Below are positions 8,049 to 15,118 of a DNA stretch of 40,561 nucleotides, one piece after another. Made by a program: the position numbers and the translations under genes. The stretch's first letter is position 1; each line of letters begins with the position of its first letter. This DNA is from Mesorhizobium sp. M7A.F.Ca.US.006.01.1.1 (lineage in GTDB: Bacteria > Pseudomonadota > Alphaproteobacteria > Rhizobiales > Rhizobiaceae): contig NZ_RZQL01000029.1 of assembly GCF_003997935.1 (NCBI RefSeq), forward strand, positions 1 through 40,561, given 5' to 3'. The notes under the pieces are model-generated. The model had not been told where the DNA came from, did no database searches, and saw only the letters and a list, made by a program, of their open reading frames with translations.

Positions 8049-9866
8049 CTATCCCTTGTGGTGCACCTGCTGCAAGCCGTAGACCGGCGTCGCCAAGCCG
8101 GCCTGCCTGGCCTTCAGCTGCAGAGACAGGAATTGCGAATAGTGGCGTGACTGGTGCAGATTGCCGCCGTGGAACCACAGCGCTTCCTGCTGTGTCGGCT
8201 TCCACATGTTGCGCTGTTCGCCTTCCCAGGGACCGGGGTCCTTGGTGGTGCTCGAGCCGAGGCCCCAGCATTTGCCGACCTTGTCGGCGACTTCCTTCGA
8301 GATCAGCTCCGCCGCCCAGCCATTCATCGAGCCGTAGCCGGTGGCGTAGACGATGACGTCGGCGGGCAGTTCTGTGCCGTCGGTGAGCAGGACCGAATGC
8401 TCCTTGATTTCAGCCACGTCGGCGCCGCTCTTCAGCTTGATAGCTCCATCGATGATCAGTTGCGAGGCGCCGATGTCGATGTAGTAGCCGGAACCGCGCC
8501 TCAGATATTTCATGAACAGCCCCGAGCCGTCATCGCCCCAGTCGAGCATGAAGCCGGCCTTTTCCAGTCCCTTGTAGAAGGCCGCGTCGCGTTCCTTCAT
8601 CTTCTCGTAAAGCGGGATCTGGAACTCGTGCAGGATCTTGTAGGGCAGGGAGGCGAAGATGAGGTCGGCCTTGGCCGTGGTCATGCCGCTCTGCACCGCC
8701 TGTTCCGAATAGAGCGCGCCAAGACCGATATCCATCAGCGTGTCGGACTTGACGATGTGGGTGGTGGAGCGCTGAACCATGGTGACGTCGACGCCGGCCT
8801 CCCACAAGGCCGCGCAAATGTCGTGCGCGGAATTGTTCGAGCCGATGACGACCACCTTCTTGCCGGCATATTTGTCGGGGCCGGGATGCTTCGAGGAATG
8901 GTGCTGGTCGCCCTTGAAGGCCTCCATGCCCTTGAATTTCGGCAGGTTGGGCCTGCCCGACATGCCGGTGGCCAGCACCAGCTGCTTCGGCTTCAGCGTG
9001 ATGTCCTTGCCGTCGCGGTGGACGACGACGGTCCATTCCTTGGCCTTGTCGTCATAGGACGCGCTTTTGGCCTCGGTCGAGGACCAGTAATTCAGCTCCA
9101 TCACCTTGGTGTACATTTCCAGCCAGTCGCCGATCTTGTCCTTAGGCGAGAAGACCGGCCAGTTCTTGGGGAAATCGATATAGGGCAGATGGTCGTACCA
9201 GACGGGGTCGTGCAGGCAGAGCGACTTGTAGCGCTTGCGCCAGCTGTCGCCGGCCCGCTCGTTCTTCTCGATAATGATGGTCGGAACGCCAAGCTGCCGC
9301 AGCCGCGCGCCGAGCGCGATGCCGCCCTGACCGCCACCGATGATCACCGTATAGGGCTGCGTCTTGAAGCCGAGCTCGGCGGCTTCCCTCTCGCGTTCTT
9401 CTTTCCATGTCGGACGGTTCTTGCCCGAGCCGTGCCTGGCGCCCATCGGCCGCGCGAAGCCTGCCGGCTCCTCATGGCCTTTCAGTTCGGCCATGGTGGT
9501 CAGCAGCGTCCAGATCTTGCCGTTCTTCAGCCTGATATGGCCGAAGCCGCGCGCCACCTCCGTTTCGAAGCTGATCCAGCCCTCGATCAGTTCGCCGCTC
9601 TCGGTCGCGTCCTCGCCTTTGGCGATGGCGAAGTGTGACGGCCTGGTGTTCGACAACTGGCTTTTCAGCATGTCGCGGACCTGGTCGCGGCCTTCCATGG
9701 TCTTGATGTTCCAGGTGAAGGTAACGAGGTCGCGCCAGTAGCAATCCTCTTGAAAGCAATCGACCGCCTTCTCGATGTCATTGGCAGCAAGCGCTGCGCC
9801 GAATTGATCGAGCAGGTCGGACAGTTTCTTGCGGGCCGTGTTCTTGCTAGAGGGCTTGTCGAGCAT
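8049..9866 (-). CDS. flavin-dependent monooxygenase with N-terminal NTF2/SnoaL-like domain
   Basis: The 605-aa protein joins an N-terminal NTF2-like domain (about residues 10-140; FQEDCYWRDLVTFTW is typical) to a two-dinucleotide-domain flavoprotein. The FAD Rossmann loop is IIGGGQGGIALGARL at about residue 178; the second, NADPH-binding one is VVVIGSNNSAHDICAAL; between them sits FKGDQHHSSKH, which fits the FxGxxxHxxx motif of class B monooxygenases. It is therefore expected to be a cytosolic NADPH- and O2-dependent monooxygenase acting on a nucleophilic nitrogen or sulfur, or a YUCCA-like decarboxylating enzyme; the substrate is unknown. The start at 9866 is chosen because GGGAGGAAA lies just before that ATG; a longer frame to 9935 lacks such a site. 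Adjacency to tmpAB (convergent) may be coincidence. Confidence 0.87.
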   Translation of the reverse strand: MLDKPSSKNTARKKLSDLLDQFGAALAANDIEKAVDCFQEDCYWRDLVTFTWNIKTMEGRDQVRDMLKSQLSNTRPSHFAIAKGEDATESGELIEGWISFETEVARGFGHIRLKNGKIWTLLTTMAELKGHEEPAGFARPMGARHGSGKNRPTWKEEREREAAELGFKTQPYTVIIGGGQGGIALGARLRQLGVPTIIIEKNERAGDSWRKRYKSLCLHDPVWYDHLPYIDFPKNWPVFSPKDKIGDWLEMYTKVMELNYWSSTEAKSASYDDKAKEWTVVVHRDGKDITLKPKQLVLATGMSGRPNLPKFKGMEAFKGDQHHSSKHPGPDKYAGKKVVVIGSNNSAHDICAALWEAGVDVTMVQRSTTHIVKSDTLMDIGLGALYSEQAVQSGMTTAKADLIFASLPYKILHEFQIPLYEKMKERDAAFYKGLEKAGFMLDWGDDGSGLFMKYLRRGSGYYIDIGASQLIIDGAIKLKSGADVAEIKEHSVLLTDGTELPADVIVYATGYGSMNGWAAELISKEVADKVGKCWGLGSSTTKDPGPWEGEQRNMWKPTQQEALWFHGGNLHQSRHYSQFLSLQLKARQAGLATPVYGLQQVHHKG

Positions 9867-10217
9867 CAGGTTTCCTCCCGTGAAATCCAGATCGTCATGG
9901 TGGTGGCTCCGCCGGGCTTGCCGCCGGACGATCAAGTATCGTCAGAGATGGCGGCCCTCGTCACGCCCCACCATAGTTTCCAGCGGTTTCAATGGTTTAT
10001 CCTCGAAATGAGATCGCCAGGCGGTTTCGGAATCGCCCGGGCGCCGGAAACGGACGTCCCATTTGTGAATGCCGCGCCAGTCGCGCAAAATTGATGGTCA
10101 AATGCCGCAATGCGGTCACCGGGGCCGATGACAACCGATCGGTGAGAAGCCGGGAAGCGGTGGCGGGCAACAGGGCGGCTCCCGGGATTTTCTGGATGCG
10201 GAACTCTGGAGCCCGTT
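9867..10217. other. 351-base divergent intergenic region without a gene I can support
   Basis: The spacer separates the flavin monooxygenase (leftward) and the DUF6600-like gene (rightward) and must hold both promoters. I see the monooxygenase ribosome binding site at 9871-9879 (minus strand) and a GGAG at about 10209-10212 for the rightward gene. Short ORFs here have no ribosome binding site and no recognisable family. I see no convincing promoter hexamer pair, repeat or RNA gene. Confidence 0.5.
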
Positions 10218-11441
10218 ATGATCATCATACCCTTTATCCAAGCGTCTTCACGTTATTCTCTCGGCCGGCGTGGACGTGCTGCAGCAATGGCCGCGGTCAT
10301 GGCCTTGAGCGCGACCCTGACCGGCCCGCTGGTGCTGCCCGGAACGCAGGCGTATGCGGCGGAAATTTCCGTCACCGTCCGCGAAAGGCTTTCGAACTAT
10401 GGCGGATGGCGAACCTCCAGCCGCTTCGGCGATGTCTGGGTTCCCTCGGTCCGCACCGAATGGCGGCCCTACACCGAAGGCAGGTGGGTCTGGACCGACG
10501 ATGGCTGGTACTGGCAGTCCACCGAGCCATTCGGCGATGTCGTCTATCACTATGGCCGCTGGGCGTATGATCCCGATTTCGGCTGGGTTTGGATCGCAGG
10601 CGATCAATGGGCGCCAGCCTGGGTGGTCTGGCGCCAGGGCGGCAATGATGTCGGCTGGGCGCCGGCGCCGCCCGACGTCGGTGTCGCCTTCGACGACGCC
10701 TGGTGGTGTTTCGTGCCGGTGGCGGCGATCGGCGCGGTCGATCTGGTCAGGGTGGTGCGGCCGGTTCAGGAGAACGTCATCATCATGCGCAACACGACGA
10801 TCATCAACCAGACGGTCGTGGTCAACAATGCGCCGCATGTGCGGCTTGGCAACCAGGTGGTTGCCATCAATGCCGGACCCAGGCTGCAGCAACTCCCGAA
10901 GCCCGTCATCGAATCGATCAAGGCGGCAAAACTGGTTCCTCCGCCCAAAGGCGTGTTTGCCAGTGCACGACTCGATGCTTCCAGGGGCGCGGAGATCAAG
11001 AAGCTTGCCGGCAATGCAACGGAGAAGGGGCAAATCGTGGCGGGCCCCAAGACTGCGATCGGCGGCAAGGCCATTTCCCCGGGCGCGGTGGCTGCCGGCA
11101 ATCCGGCCGTCATGAAGCCTGGCGACACCGTGCGCAAGCGGATGGCCGCCGGCAATGGCGCGAAGGCCGATGCGCTCAAGCTGCATGCCGACAGGACCGC
11201 GGGCGATGGACGTATCGTTGTCAAATCGTCGGCCAAACCGGGTTCGGCCAAGCCGGTTTCGGGGCAGCGTCCTGCACGCGGTGCCGGGCAACAAAAGCCG
11301 CATCAGCAGGCGTTGGCAATGCACGCGCCCCAGCACCATGGCCCGGCAAGGGTGGCACCTCACCATCCGCCAGCGAAGATGCAGGCCAGGAAGGTGTCCA
11401 AATGCGATCCGCATGTTTCCCGCTGCAAGGCGCCGGGCTGA
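10218..11441 (+). CDS. secreted Trp/Tyr-rich DUF6600-like protein
   Basis: The 407-aa protein has a long N-terminal leader: a basic stretch (SSRYSLGRRGRAAA) then a hydrophobic core ending in TQAYAA, consistent with Sec export to the periplasm. Residues ~55-155 are packed with aromatic turns such as YGRWAYDPDFGWVWIAGDQW and WAPAWVVWRQGGNDVGWAPA, the hallmark of the DUF6600 / YXWXW repeat family. The middle contains VRVVRPVQENVIIMRNTTII, and the C-terminal ~200 residues are Lys/Ala/Pro-rich with a His/Gln-rich end (HQQALAMHAPQHH), probably disordered. No enzymatic motif is seen; envelope association is an inference from the leader. The ATG at 10218 has GGAG six bases upstream. It precedes the ilv leader but on independent transcription signals. 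Confidence 0.78.
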   Translation: MIIIPFIQASSRYSLGRRGRAAAMAAVMALSATLTGPLVLPGTQAYAAEISVTVRERLSNYGGWRTSSRFGDVWVPSVRTEWRPYTEGRWVWTDDGWYWQSTEPFGDVVYHYGRWAYDPDFGWVWIAGDQWAPAWVVWRQGGNDVGWAPAPPDVGVAFDDAWWCFVPVAAIGAVDLVRVVRPVQENVIIMRNTTIINQTVVVNNAPHVRLGNQVVAINAGPRLQQLPKPVIESIKAAKLVPPPKGVFASARLDASRGAEIKKLAGNATEKGQIVAGPKTAIGGKAISPGAVAAGNPAVMKPGDTVRKRMAAGNGAKADALKLHADRTAGDGRIVVKSSAKPGSAKPVSGQRPARGAGQQKPHQQALAMHAPQHHGPARVAPHHPPAKMQARKVSKCDPHVSRCKAPG

Positions 11442-11490
11442 TCGCCTCAATCGCGCCGGCACGCTGTGCGCGCCGGCGCGATTTTTCCCG

Positions 11491-11519
11491 TTGACAGGTC
11501 GCCTTTCCCGCCCTTAGTG
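11491..11519 (+). promoter_or_regulatory. promoter of the ilvBN leader transcript
   Basis: TTGACA at 11491-11496 and CTTAGT (11513-11518) or TTAGTG (11514-11519) are separated by 16-17 bases. Start of transcription would fall at about 11525-11529, at or a few bases before the ATG of the leader peptide. The leader peptide has no ribosome binding site, which agrees with a leaderless transcript. Confidence 0.6.
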
Positions 11520-11528
11520 TCCGCCACC

Positions 11529-11579
11529 ATGAAAACAGCACTCATTCTCGTAGGAAAGCGCGTGGGCAAGGCGGTGTAA
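11529..11579 (+). CDS. ilvBN leader peptide, 16 aa
   Basis: The small ORF reads MKTALILVGKRVGKAV followed by TAA. Six of 16 residues are branched-chain (two Leu, one Ile, three Val) and three are Ala, with the ALILV cluster early. It lies right after a good promoter, its stop codon is inside the loop side of a perfect hairpin (11570-11584), and a terminator with a U-run follows at 11613-11635 before ilvB. This is the layout of transcription attenuation: when charged Leu/Ile/Val tRNA is scarce, ribosomes stall on the ALILV codons and the terminator should not form. It has no visible Shine-Dalgarno sequence and probably begins at the 5' end of the mRNA. The small size means no homology evidence is available by eye. 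Confidence 0.75.
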   Translation: MKTALILVGKRVGKAV

Positions 11580-11636
11580 CCGCCGGGCGAAAACCCCCCA
11601 TGCGCAAGACACAGGCTCCCTCGGGGGCCTTTTTTA
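11558..11636 (+). terminator. attenuator: pause structures plus intrinsic terminator before ilvB
   Basis: Three pairings are visible. GCGCGTGGG (11558-11566) can pair with CCCATGCGC (11597-11605), enclosing the perfect small hairpin GGCGGT/ACCGCC (11570-11575 / 11579-11584). The terminator is AGGCTCC with GGGGCCT (11613-11630), followed by a T-run to 11635. The C-run at 11594-11599 can instead pair with the G-run at 11623-11627 and would then block the terminator. A ribosome stalled on ALILV codons would cover or approach 11558-11566 and free the C-run for that anti-terminator. Confidence 0.7.
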
Positions 11637-11698
11637 TTGCCTGAAACACGACTAAACGACCAGCAAACGCCAAATGGCGACAGTACGGGACCAGACCG

Positions 11699-13480
11699 AT
11701 GAGCAACGGACAGAACGAGCGGCGCGAGATGACAGGTGCCGAAATGGTGGTGCAGGCGCTGAAGGACAATGGCGTCAAGCATGTCTTCGGCTATCCCGGC
11801 GGCGCTGTCCTTCCGATCTATGACGAGATCTTCCAGCAGGACGATGTCGAGCACATACTGGTGCGCCACGAGCAGGGCGCCGGCCATGCGGCCGAAGGCT
11901 ATGCGCGCTCCACCGGCAGGGCCGGTGTCATGCTGGTGACCTCCGGCCCCGGCGCCACCAATGCGGTGACGCCGCTGCAGGACGCCTTGATGGATTCGAT
12001 CCCGCTGGTCTGCCTGACAGGGCAGGTGCCGACCTCGCTGATCGGCTCGGACGCTTTTCAGGAATGCGACACGGTCGGCATCACGCGCCCCTGCACCAAG
12101 CACAACTGGCTGGTGAAGGACGTCAACGAGCTCGCCGCCACCATCCACGAAGCTTTCCATGTCGCGACCACCGGCCGTCCGGGTCCGGTCGTCGTGGACA
12201 TCCCGAAGGACGTGCAGTTCGCCAAGGGGTTCTATGTCCCGCCGCAGATCGCGCCACGCACCAGCTACCAGCCCAAGGTCCAGGGCGACCTGGAGAAGAT
12301 CAAGGCGGCGGTCGAGCTGATGGCGGGAGCCAAGAAGCCGATCATCTACAGCGGCGGCGGCGTCATCAATTCCGGCCCGGAAGCGAGCCATCTGCTGCGC
12401 GAACTGGTCGATCTCACCGGTTTCCCGATCACCTCGACGCTGATGGGCCTCGGTGCCTATCCGGCATCGGGCAAGAACTGGATGGGTATGCTCGGCATGC
12501 ACGGCACCTATGAAGCCAACATGGCCATGCATGACTGCGATGTGATGATCTGCATCGGCGCGCGTTTCGACGACCGCATCACCGGCCGGCTGACCGCCTT
12601 CTCGCCGAACTCGAAGAAGATCCACATCGACATCGATCCGTCGTCGATCAACAAGAACGTCCACACCGAGGTGCCGATCATCGGCGATGTCGGCCGGGTG
12701 CTGGAGGATATGGTGCGGCTGTGGCGCGCGAGCGCCAAGGCCGACAAGAAGGCGCTCTACCCCTGGTGGGAGCAGATCGCCAAATGGCGTGCGCGCGACT
12801 CGCTCGCCTACAAGATGAACAACGACGTGATCATGCCGCAATACGCCATCGAGCGGCTCTACGAACTGACCAAGGGCATGGACACCTACATCACCACCGA
12901 GGTCGGCCAGCACCAGATGTGGGCGGCGCAGCATTATCATTTCGAGAAGCCGAACCGCTGGATGACGTCGGGCGGGCTGGGCACGATGGGCTATGGCCTG
13001 CCGGCGGCACTCGGCGTGCAGATCGCGCATCCGGACGCGCTGGTCATCGACATCGCCGGCGACGCTTCGGTGCAGATGACGATGCAGGAGATGAGCGCTG
13101 CCGTGCAGCACGATGCGCCGATCAAGATCTTCATCCTCAACAACCAGTATATGGGCATGGTGCGGCAGTGGCAGCAATTGCTGCACGGCAACCGGCTGTC
13201 GCATTCCTATACCGAGGCGATGCCGGACTTCGTCAAGCTGGCCGAGGCCTATGGCGGCCACGGCATTCGCTGCGAGAAGCCGGACGAACTGGACGACGCG
13301 ATCAAGGAGATGATCTCGGTCAGGAAGCCGGTGCTGTTCGACTGCCGCGTGGCGACGCTCGCCAACTGCTTCCCGATGATCCCGTCGGGCAAGGCGCACA
13401 ACGAGATGTTGTTGCCCGACGAGGCGACCGACGAGGCGGTGGCCAACGCCATCGACGCCAAGGGCAGGGAACTGGTTTAA
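11699..13480 (+). CDS. ilvB: acetolactate synthase, large (catalytic) subunit
   Basis: The 593-aa enzyme condenses two pyruvate to 2-acetolactate, or pyruvate and 2-oxobutyrate to acetohydroxybutyrate, the first common step to valine, leucine and isoleucine. It needs thiamin diphosphate, Mg and FAD. Visible are the N-terminal PYR domain with the ThDP-activating glutamate in RHEQGAGHAAEGYARS, the FAD/central domain, and the C-terminal ThDP motif beginning GDASVQMTMQE and ending ILNNQYMGMV, where GDA replaces the more common GDG/GDA pair seen in this family. Length is normal. The start ATG at 11699 has only a weak GGGA upstream. It is expressed behind a leader-peptide attenuator and is followed after 86 bases by ilvN. 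Confidence 0.96.
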   Translation: MSNGQNERREMTGAEMVVQALKDNGVKHVFGYPGGAVLPIYDEIFQQDDVEHILVRHEQGAGHAAEGYARSTGRAGVMLVTSGPGATNAVTPLQDALMDSIPLVCLTGQVPTSLIGSDAFQECDTVGITRPCTKHNWLVKDVNELAATIHEAFHVATTGRPGPVVVDIPKDVQFAKGFYVPPQIAPRTSYQPKVQGDLEKIKAAVELMAGAKKPIIYSGGGVINSGPEASHLLRELVDLTGFPITSTLMGLGAYPASGKNWMGMLGMHGTYEANMAMHDCDVMICIGARFDDRITGRLTAFSPNSKKIHIDIDPSSINKNVHTEVPIIGDVGRVLEDMVRLWRASAKADKKALYPWWEQIAKWRARDSLAYKMNNDVIMPQYAIERLYELTKGMDTYITTEVGQHQMWAAQHYHFEKPNRWMTSGGLGTMGYGLPAALGVQIAHPDALVIDIAGDASVQMTMQEMSAAVQHDAPIKIFILNNQYMGMVRQWQQLLHGNRLSHSYTEAMPDFVKLAEAYGGHGIRCEKPDELDDAIKEMISVRKPVLFDCRVATLANCFPMIPSGKAHNEMLLPDEATDEAVANAIDAKGRELV

Positions 13481-13493
13481 GCCGGCAGAACCA

Positions 13494-13523
13494 GGGCAGG
13501 GCTATCGCGAGAAAGCCCTGCCC
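13494..13523 (+). other. strong intercistronic hairpin between ilvB and ilvN
   Basis: GGGCAGGGCT (13494-13503) and AGCCCTGCCC (13514-13523) form a perfect 10-bp GC-rich stem with a 10-base loop. No U-run follows, so it is less likely a terminator than a processing or stability element that sets the ilvB:ilvN ratio. Confidence 0.65.
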
Positions 13524-13566
13524 AAACAGAGAATTAGCTCAAGAGCTTGAAATCGAGATTCATGTC

Positions 13567-14139
13567 ATGAACGCACAGCTACAACCGACCGGCTCCGCCT
13601 ATTTCATCGCCAAGGAAACGGAAAAGCCGGAAAACCACACGCTCTCCGTGCTGGTCGACAATGAGCCGGGCGTGCTTGCCCGGGTCATCGGCCTGTTTTC
13701 CGGGCGCGGCTACAACATCGAGAGCCTGACCGTCTCCGAGACCGAGCATGAAAAACACCTGTCGCGCATCACCATCGTGACGCGCGGCACGCCGCATGTG
13801 CTGGAGCAGATCAAGCACCAGCTCGAGCGCATCGTGCCGGTTCACCGCGTGGTCGACCTGACCGTGCGCTCGCATGAATCCGGCCAGGAGCGGCCGCTGG
13901 AGCGCGAACTGGCGCTGGTCAAGGTCGCCGGCACCGGCGAGGCCCGCGTCGAGGCGCTGCGGCTGGCCGATGCGTTCCGCGCCAGCGTCATCGACGCCAA
14001 CACCGAGCATTTCATCTTCGAGATCACCGGCAAGGGCTCCAAGATCGACCAGTTCATCGCCATCATGAAGCCGCTCGGCCTGGTCGAAATCTGCCGCACC
14101 GGCGTGGCGGCGTTGAACCGCGGCCCGCAGGCGATGTAG
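13567..14139 (+). CDS. ilvN: acetolactate synthase, small (regulatory) subunit
   Basis: The 190-aa protein binds the large subunit, raises its activity and carries the feedback site for valine. The N-terminal ACT domain is visible at about residues 22-95: LSVLVDNEPGVLARVIGLFS, then GRGYNIESLTVSETE, the standard signature of IlvN/IlvH. The C-terminal half (ALVKVAGTGEARVEALRLAD onward) is the second ALS_ss_C domain, making this the long form. The ATG at 13567 is the first possible in-frame start; ATG at 13562 opens a frame that stops at once. It follows ilvB behind a strong hairpin, so both genes share the leader-controlled promoter. Name ilvH is also used for this subunit. Confidence 0.95.
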   Translation: MNAQLQPTGSAYFIAKETEKPENHTLSVLVDNEPGVLARVIGLFSGRGYNIESLTVSETEHEKHLSRITIVTRGTPHVLEQIKHQLERIVPVHRVVDLTVRSHESGQERPLERELALVKVAGTGEARVEALRLADAFRASVIDANTEHFIFEITGKGSKIDQFIAIMKPLGLVEICRTGVAALNRGPQAM

Positions 14140-14272
14140 GCCGCCTTCGGTGCTGGCGCCGGGCGCGCAAGCAGCTTCCATAGCGAGGCTTCTGGCCCCG
14201 CTGTGGGCCGTCCGTGGGCCTTTGCGGGTTGCCGAGAAGAGACAATGACCTGACTTGTCGGGGAGGATATCC

Positions 14273-14869
14273 ATGTCGCTTGACGCTTTCCTTGCCCTGC
14301 TTGTCTACGCCTTGGTGACCTCGATCACGCCGGGGCCGAACAATCTCATGCTTCTGGCATCGGGCGTGAATTTCGGCATCGTCAGAACCGTTCCGCACAT
14401 GCTTGGCATCAGCATGGGTTTCCTCGTGCTGCTGCTTGCCGTCGGTCTTGGCCTTGGCGCAGTGTTGACGGCGTTTCCGGCGCTGCATACCGCGCTCAAG
14501 ATCGCCGGCGGCGCCTATCTTTTGTACCTCGCCTGGAAGATCGCCATGTCGCGCACGCTGACCGGCAAGGGCGAGACGAAGGCGCGGCCGATGCGCTTCA
14601 TCGAGGCGGCCGCATTCCAGTGGGTCAATCCTAAGGCGTGGGTGATGGCGATCACCGCCATGGCCGTCTATGCCAATGCCGAGCACCCGTTCCTGTCGGT
14701 GGTGTTGATCGCCGTGGCCTTTACCATCGTCAATTTGCCGAGCGTCTCGGTGTGGGCGGGTTTCGGCACCGCACTGCGCGGTTTCCTGTCGGACCCGGTG
14801 CGGCTGAAATGGTTCAACATCGCCATGGGTGTGCTGCTGGCGGCGACGCTTTGGCCGATGCTCAAATAG
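14273..14869 (+). CDS. LysE/RhtB-family amino-acid or metabolite exporter
   Basis: The 198-aa inner-membrane protein has about six hydrophobic segments and the LysE/RhtB signature near the start (TSITPGPNNLMLLASGVNFG), followed by the conserved AGGAYLLYLAWKI-like segment after the second helix. Members export amino acids or related compounds with the proton gradient; the substrate cannot be read from sequence. The ATG at 14273 follows GGGAGG, and a GTG/ATG 18 bases earlier has no better site. It lies 133 bases downstream of ilvN in the same direction and could be an outlet for excess branched-chain amino acids, but a separate promoter is equally likely and the link is speculative. Confidence 0.88.
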   Translation: MSLDAFLALLVYALVTSITPGPNNLMLLASGVNFGIVRTVPHMLGISMGFLVLLLAVGLGLGAVLTAFPALHTALKIAGGAYLLYLAWKIAMSRTLTGKGETKARPMRFIEAAAFQWVNPKAWVMAITAMAVYANAEHPFLSVVLIAVAFTIVNLPSVSVWAGFGTALRGFLSDPVRLKWFNIAMGVLLAATLWPMLK

Positions 14870-14950
14870 ACCTTGGGGCGTACCCCTCTGATCATCGAGA
14901 GACAGAATCCGGAATCTCGGCGTACCATCCGGATCGGGAGCCGCCCCGTG

Positions 14951-14979
14951 TTGCACACTCATTGTGCAGTGCACATTAA
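14951..14979 (+). promoter_or_regulatory. candidate promoter of the RND operon overlapped by TGCACA/TGTGCA palindromes
   Basis: A possible -35 TTGCAC (14951-14956) and -10 CATTAA (14974-14979) are 17 bases apart. TGCACA (14952-14957), TGTGCA (14963-14968) and TGCACA (14970-14975) lie between and across them, forming two overlapping inverted repeats. This looks like a repressor operator controlling the efflux genes that begin at 15119. A similar ATCTGTGCACAGAT site precedes the other export operon at 38216. Confidence 0.45.
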
Positions 14980-15118
14980 ATCTTCGTAATGCCGCCTTTT
15001 GGCCCTTTTCCGACAAAGGCGTGTCCTATCTATTCGGCGAAATCGCGGCAACGGCCGTGATTTGCGCTAGAGTAGAACCATCGGACCACGACGTGTCGGG
15101 TGGAGAGGGCCTTTGACC

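Noticed and set aside
8154..9638. 494-aa plus-strand frame opposite the flavin monooxygenase
   Set aside because: Composition of a shadow frame (Leu/His/Arg/Asp), no start signals, and the monooxygenase motifs on the other strand are decisive.
10248..11462. 404-aa minus-strand frame opposite the DUF6600-like gene
   Set aside because: No ribosome binding site or family; the plus strand has a signal peptide and clear aromatic repeats.
11447..13399. 650-aa open frame on the minus strand opposite ilvB
   Set aside because: It lies wholly antisense to a certain acetolactate synthase gene, is Arg/His/Asp-rich as expected for the opposite strand of high-GC codons, and shows no domain or ribosome binding site.
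14877..14926. Two GGCGTACC direct repeats after the LysE gene
   Set aside because: Only 8 bases each and 42 apart; not enough to claim a regulatory or mobile element.
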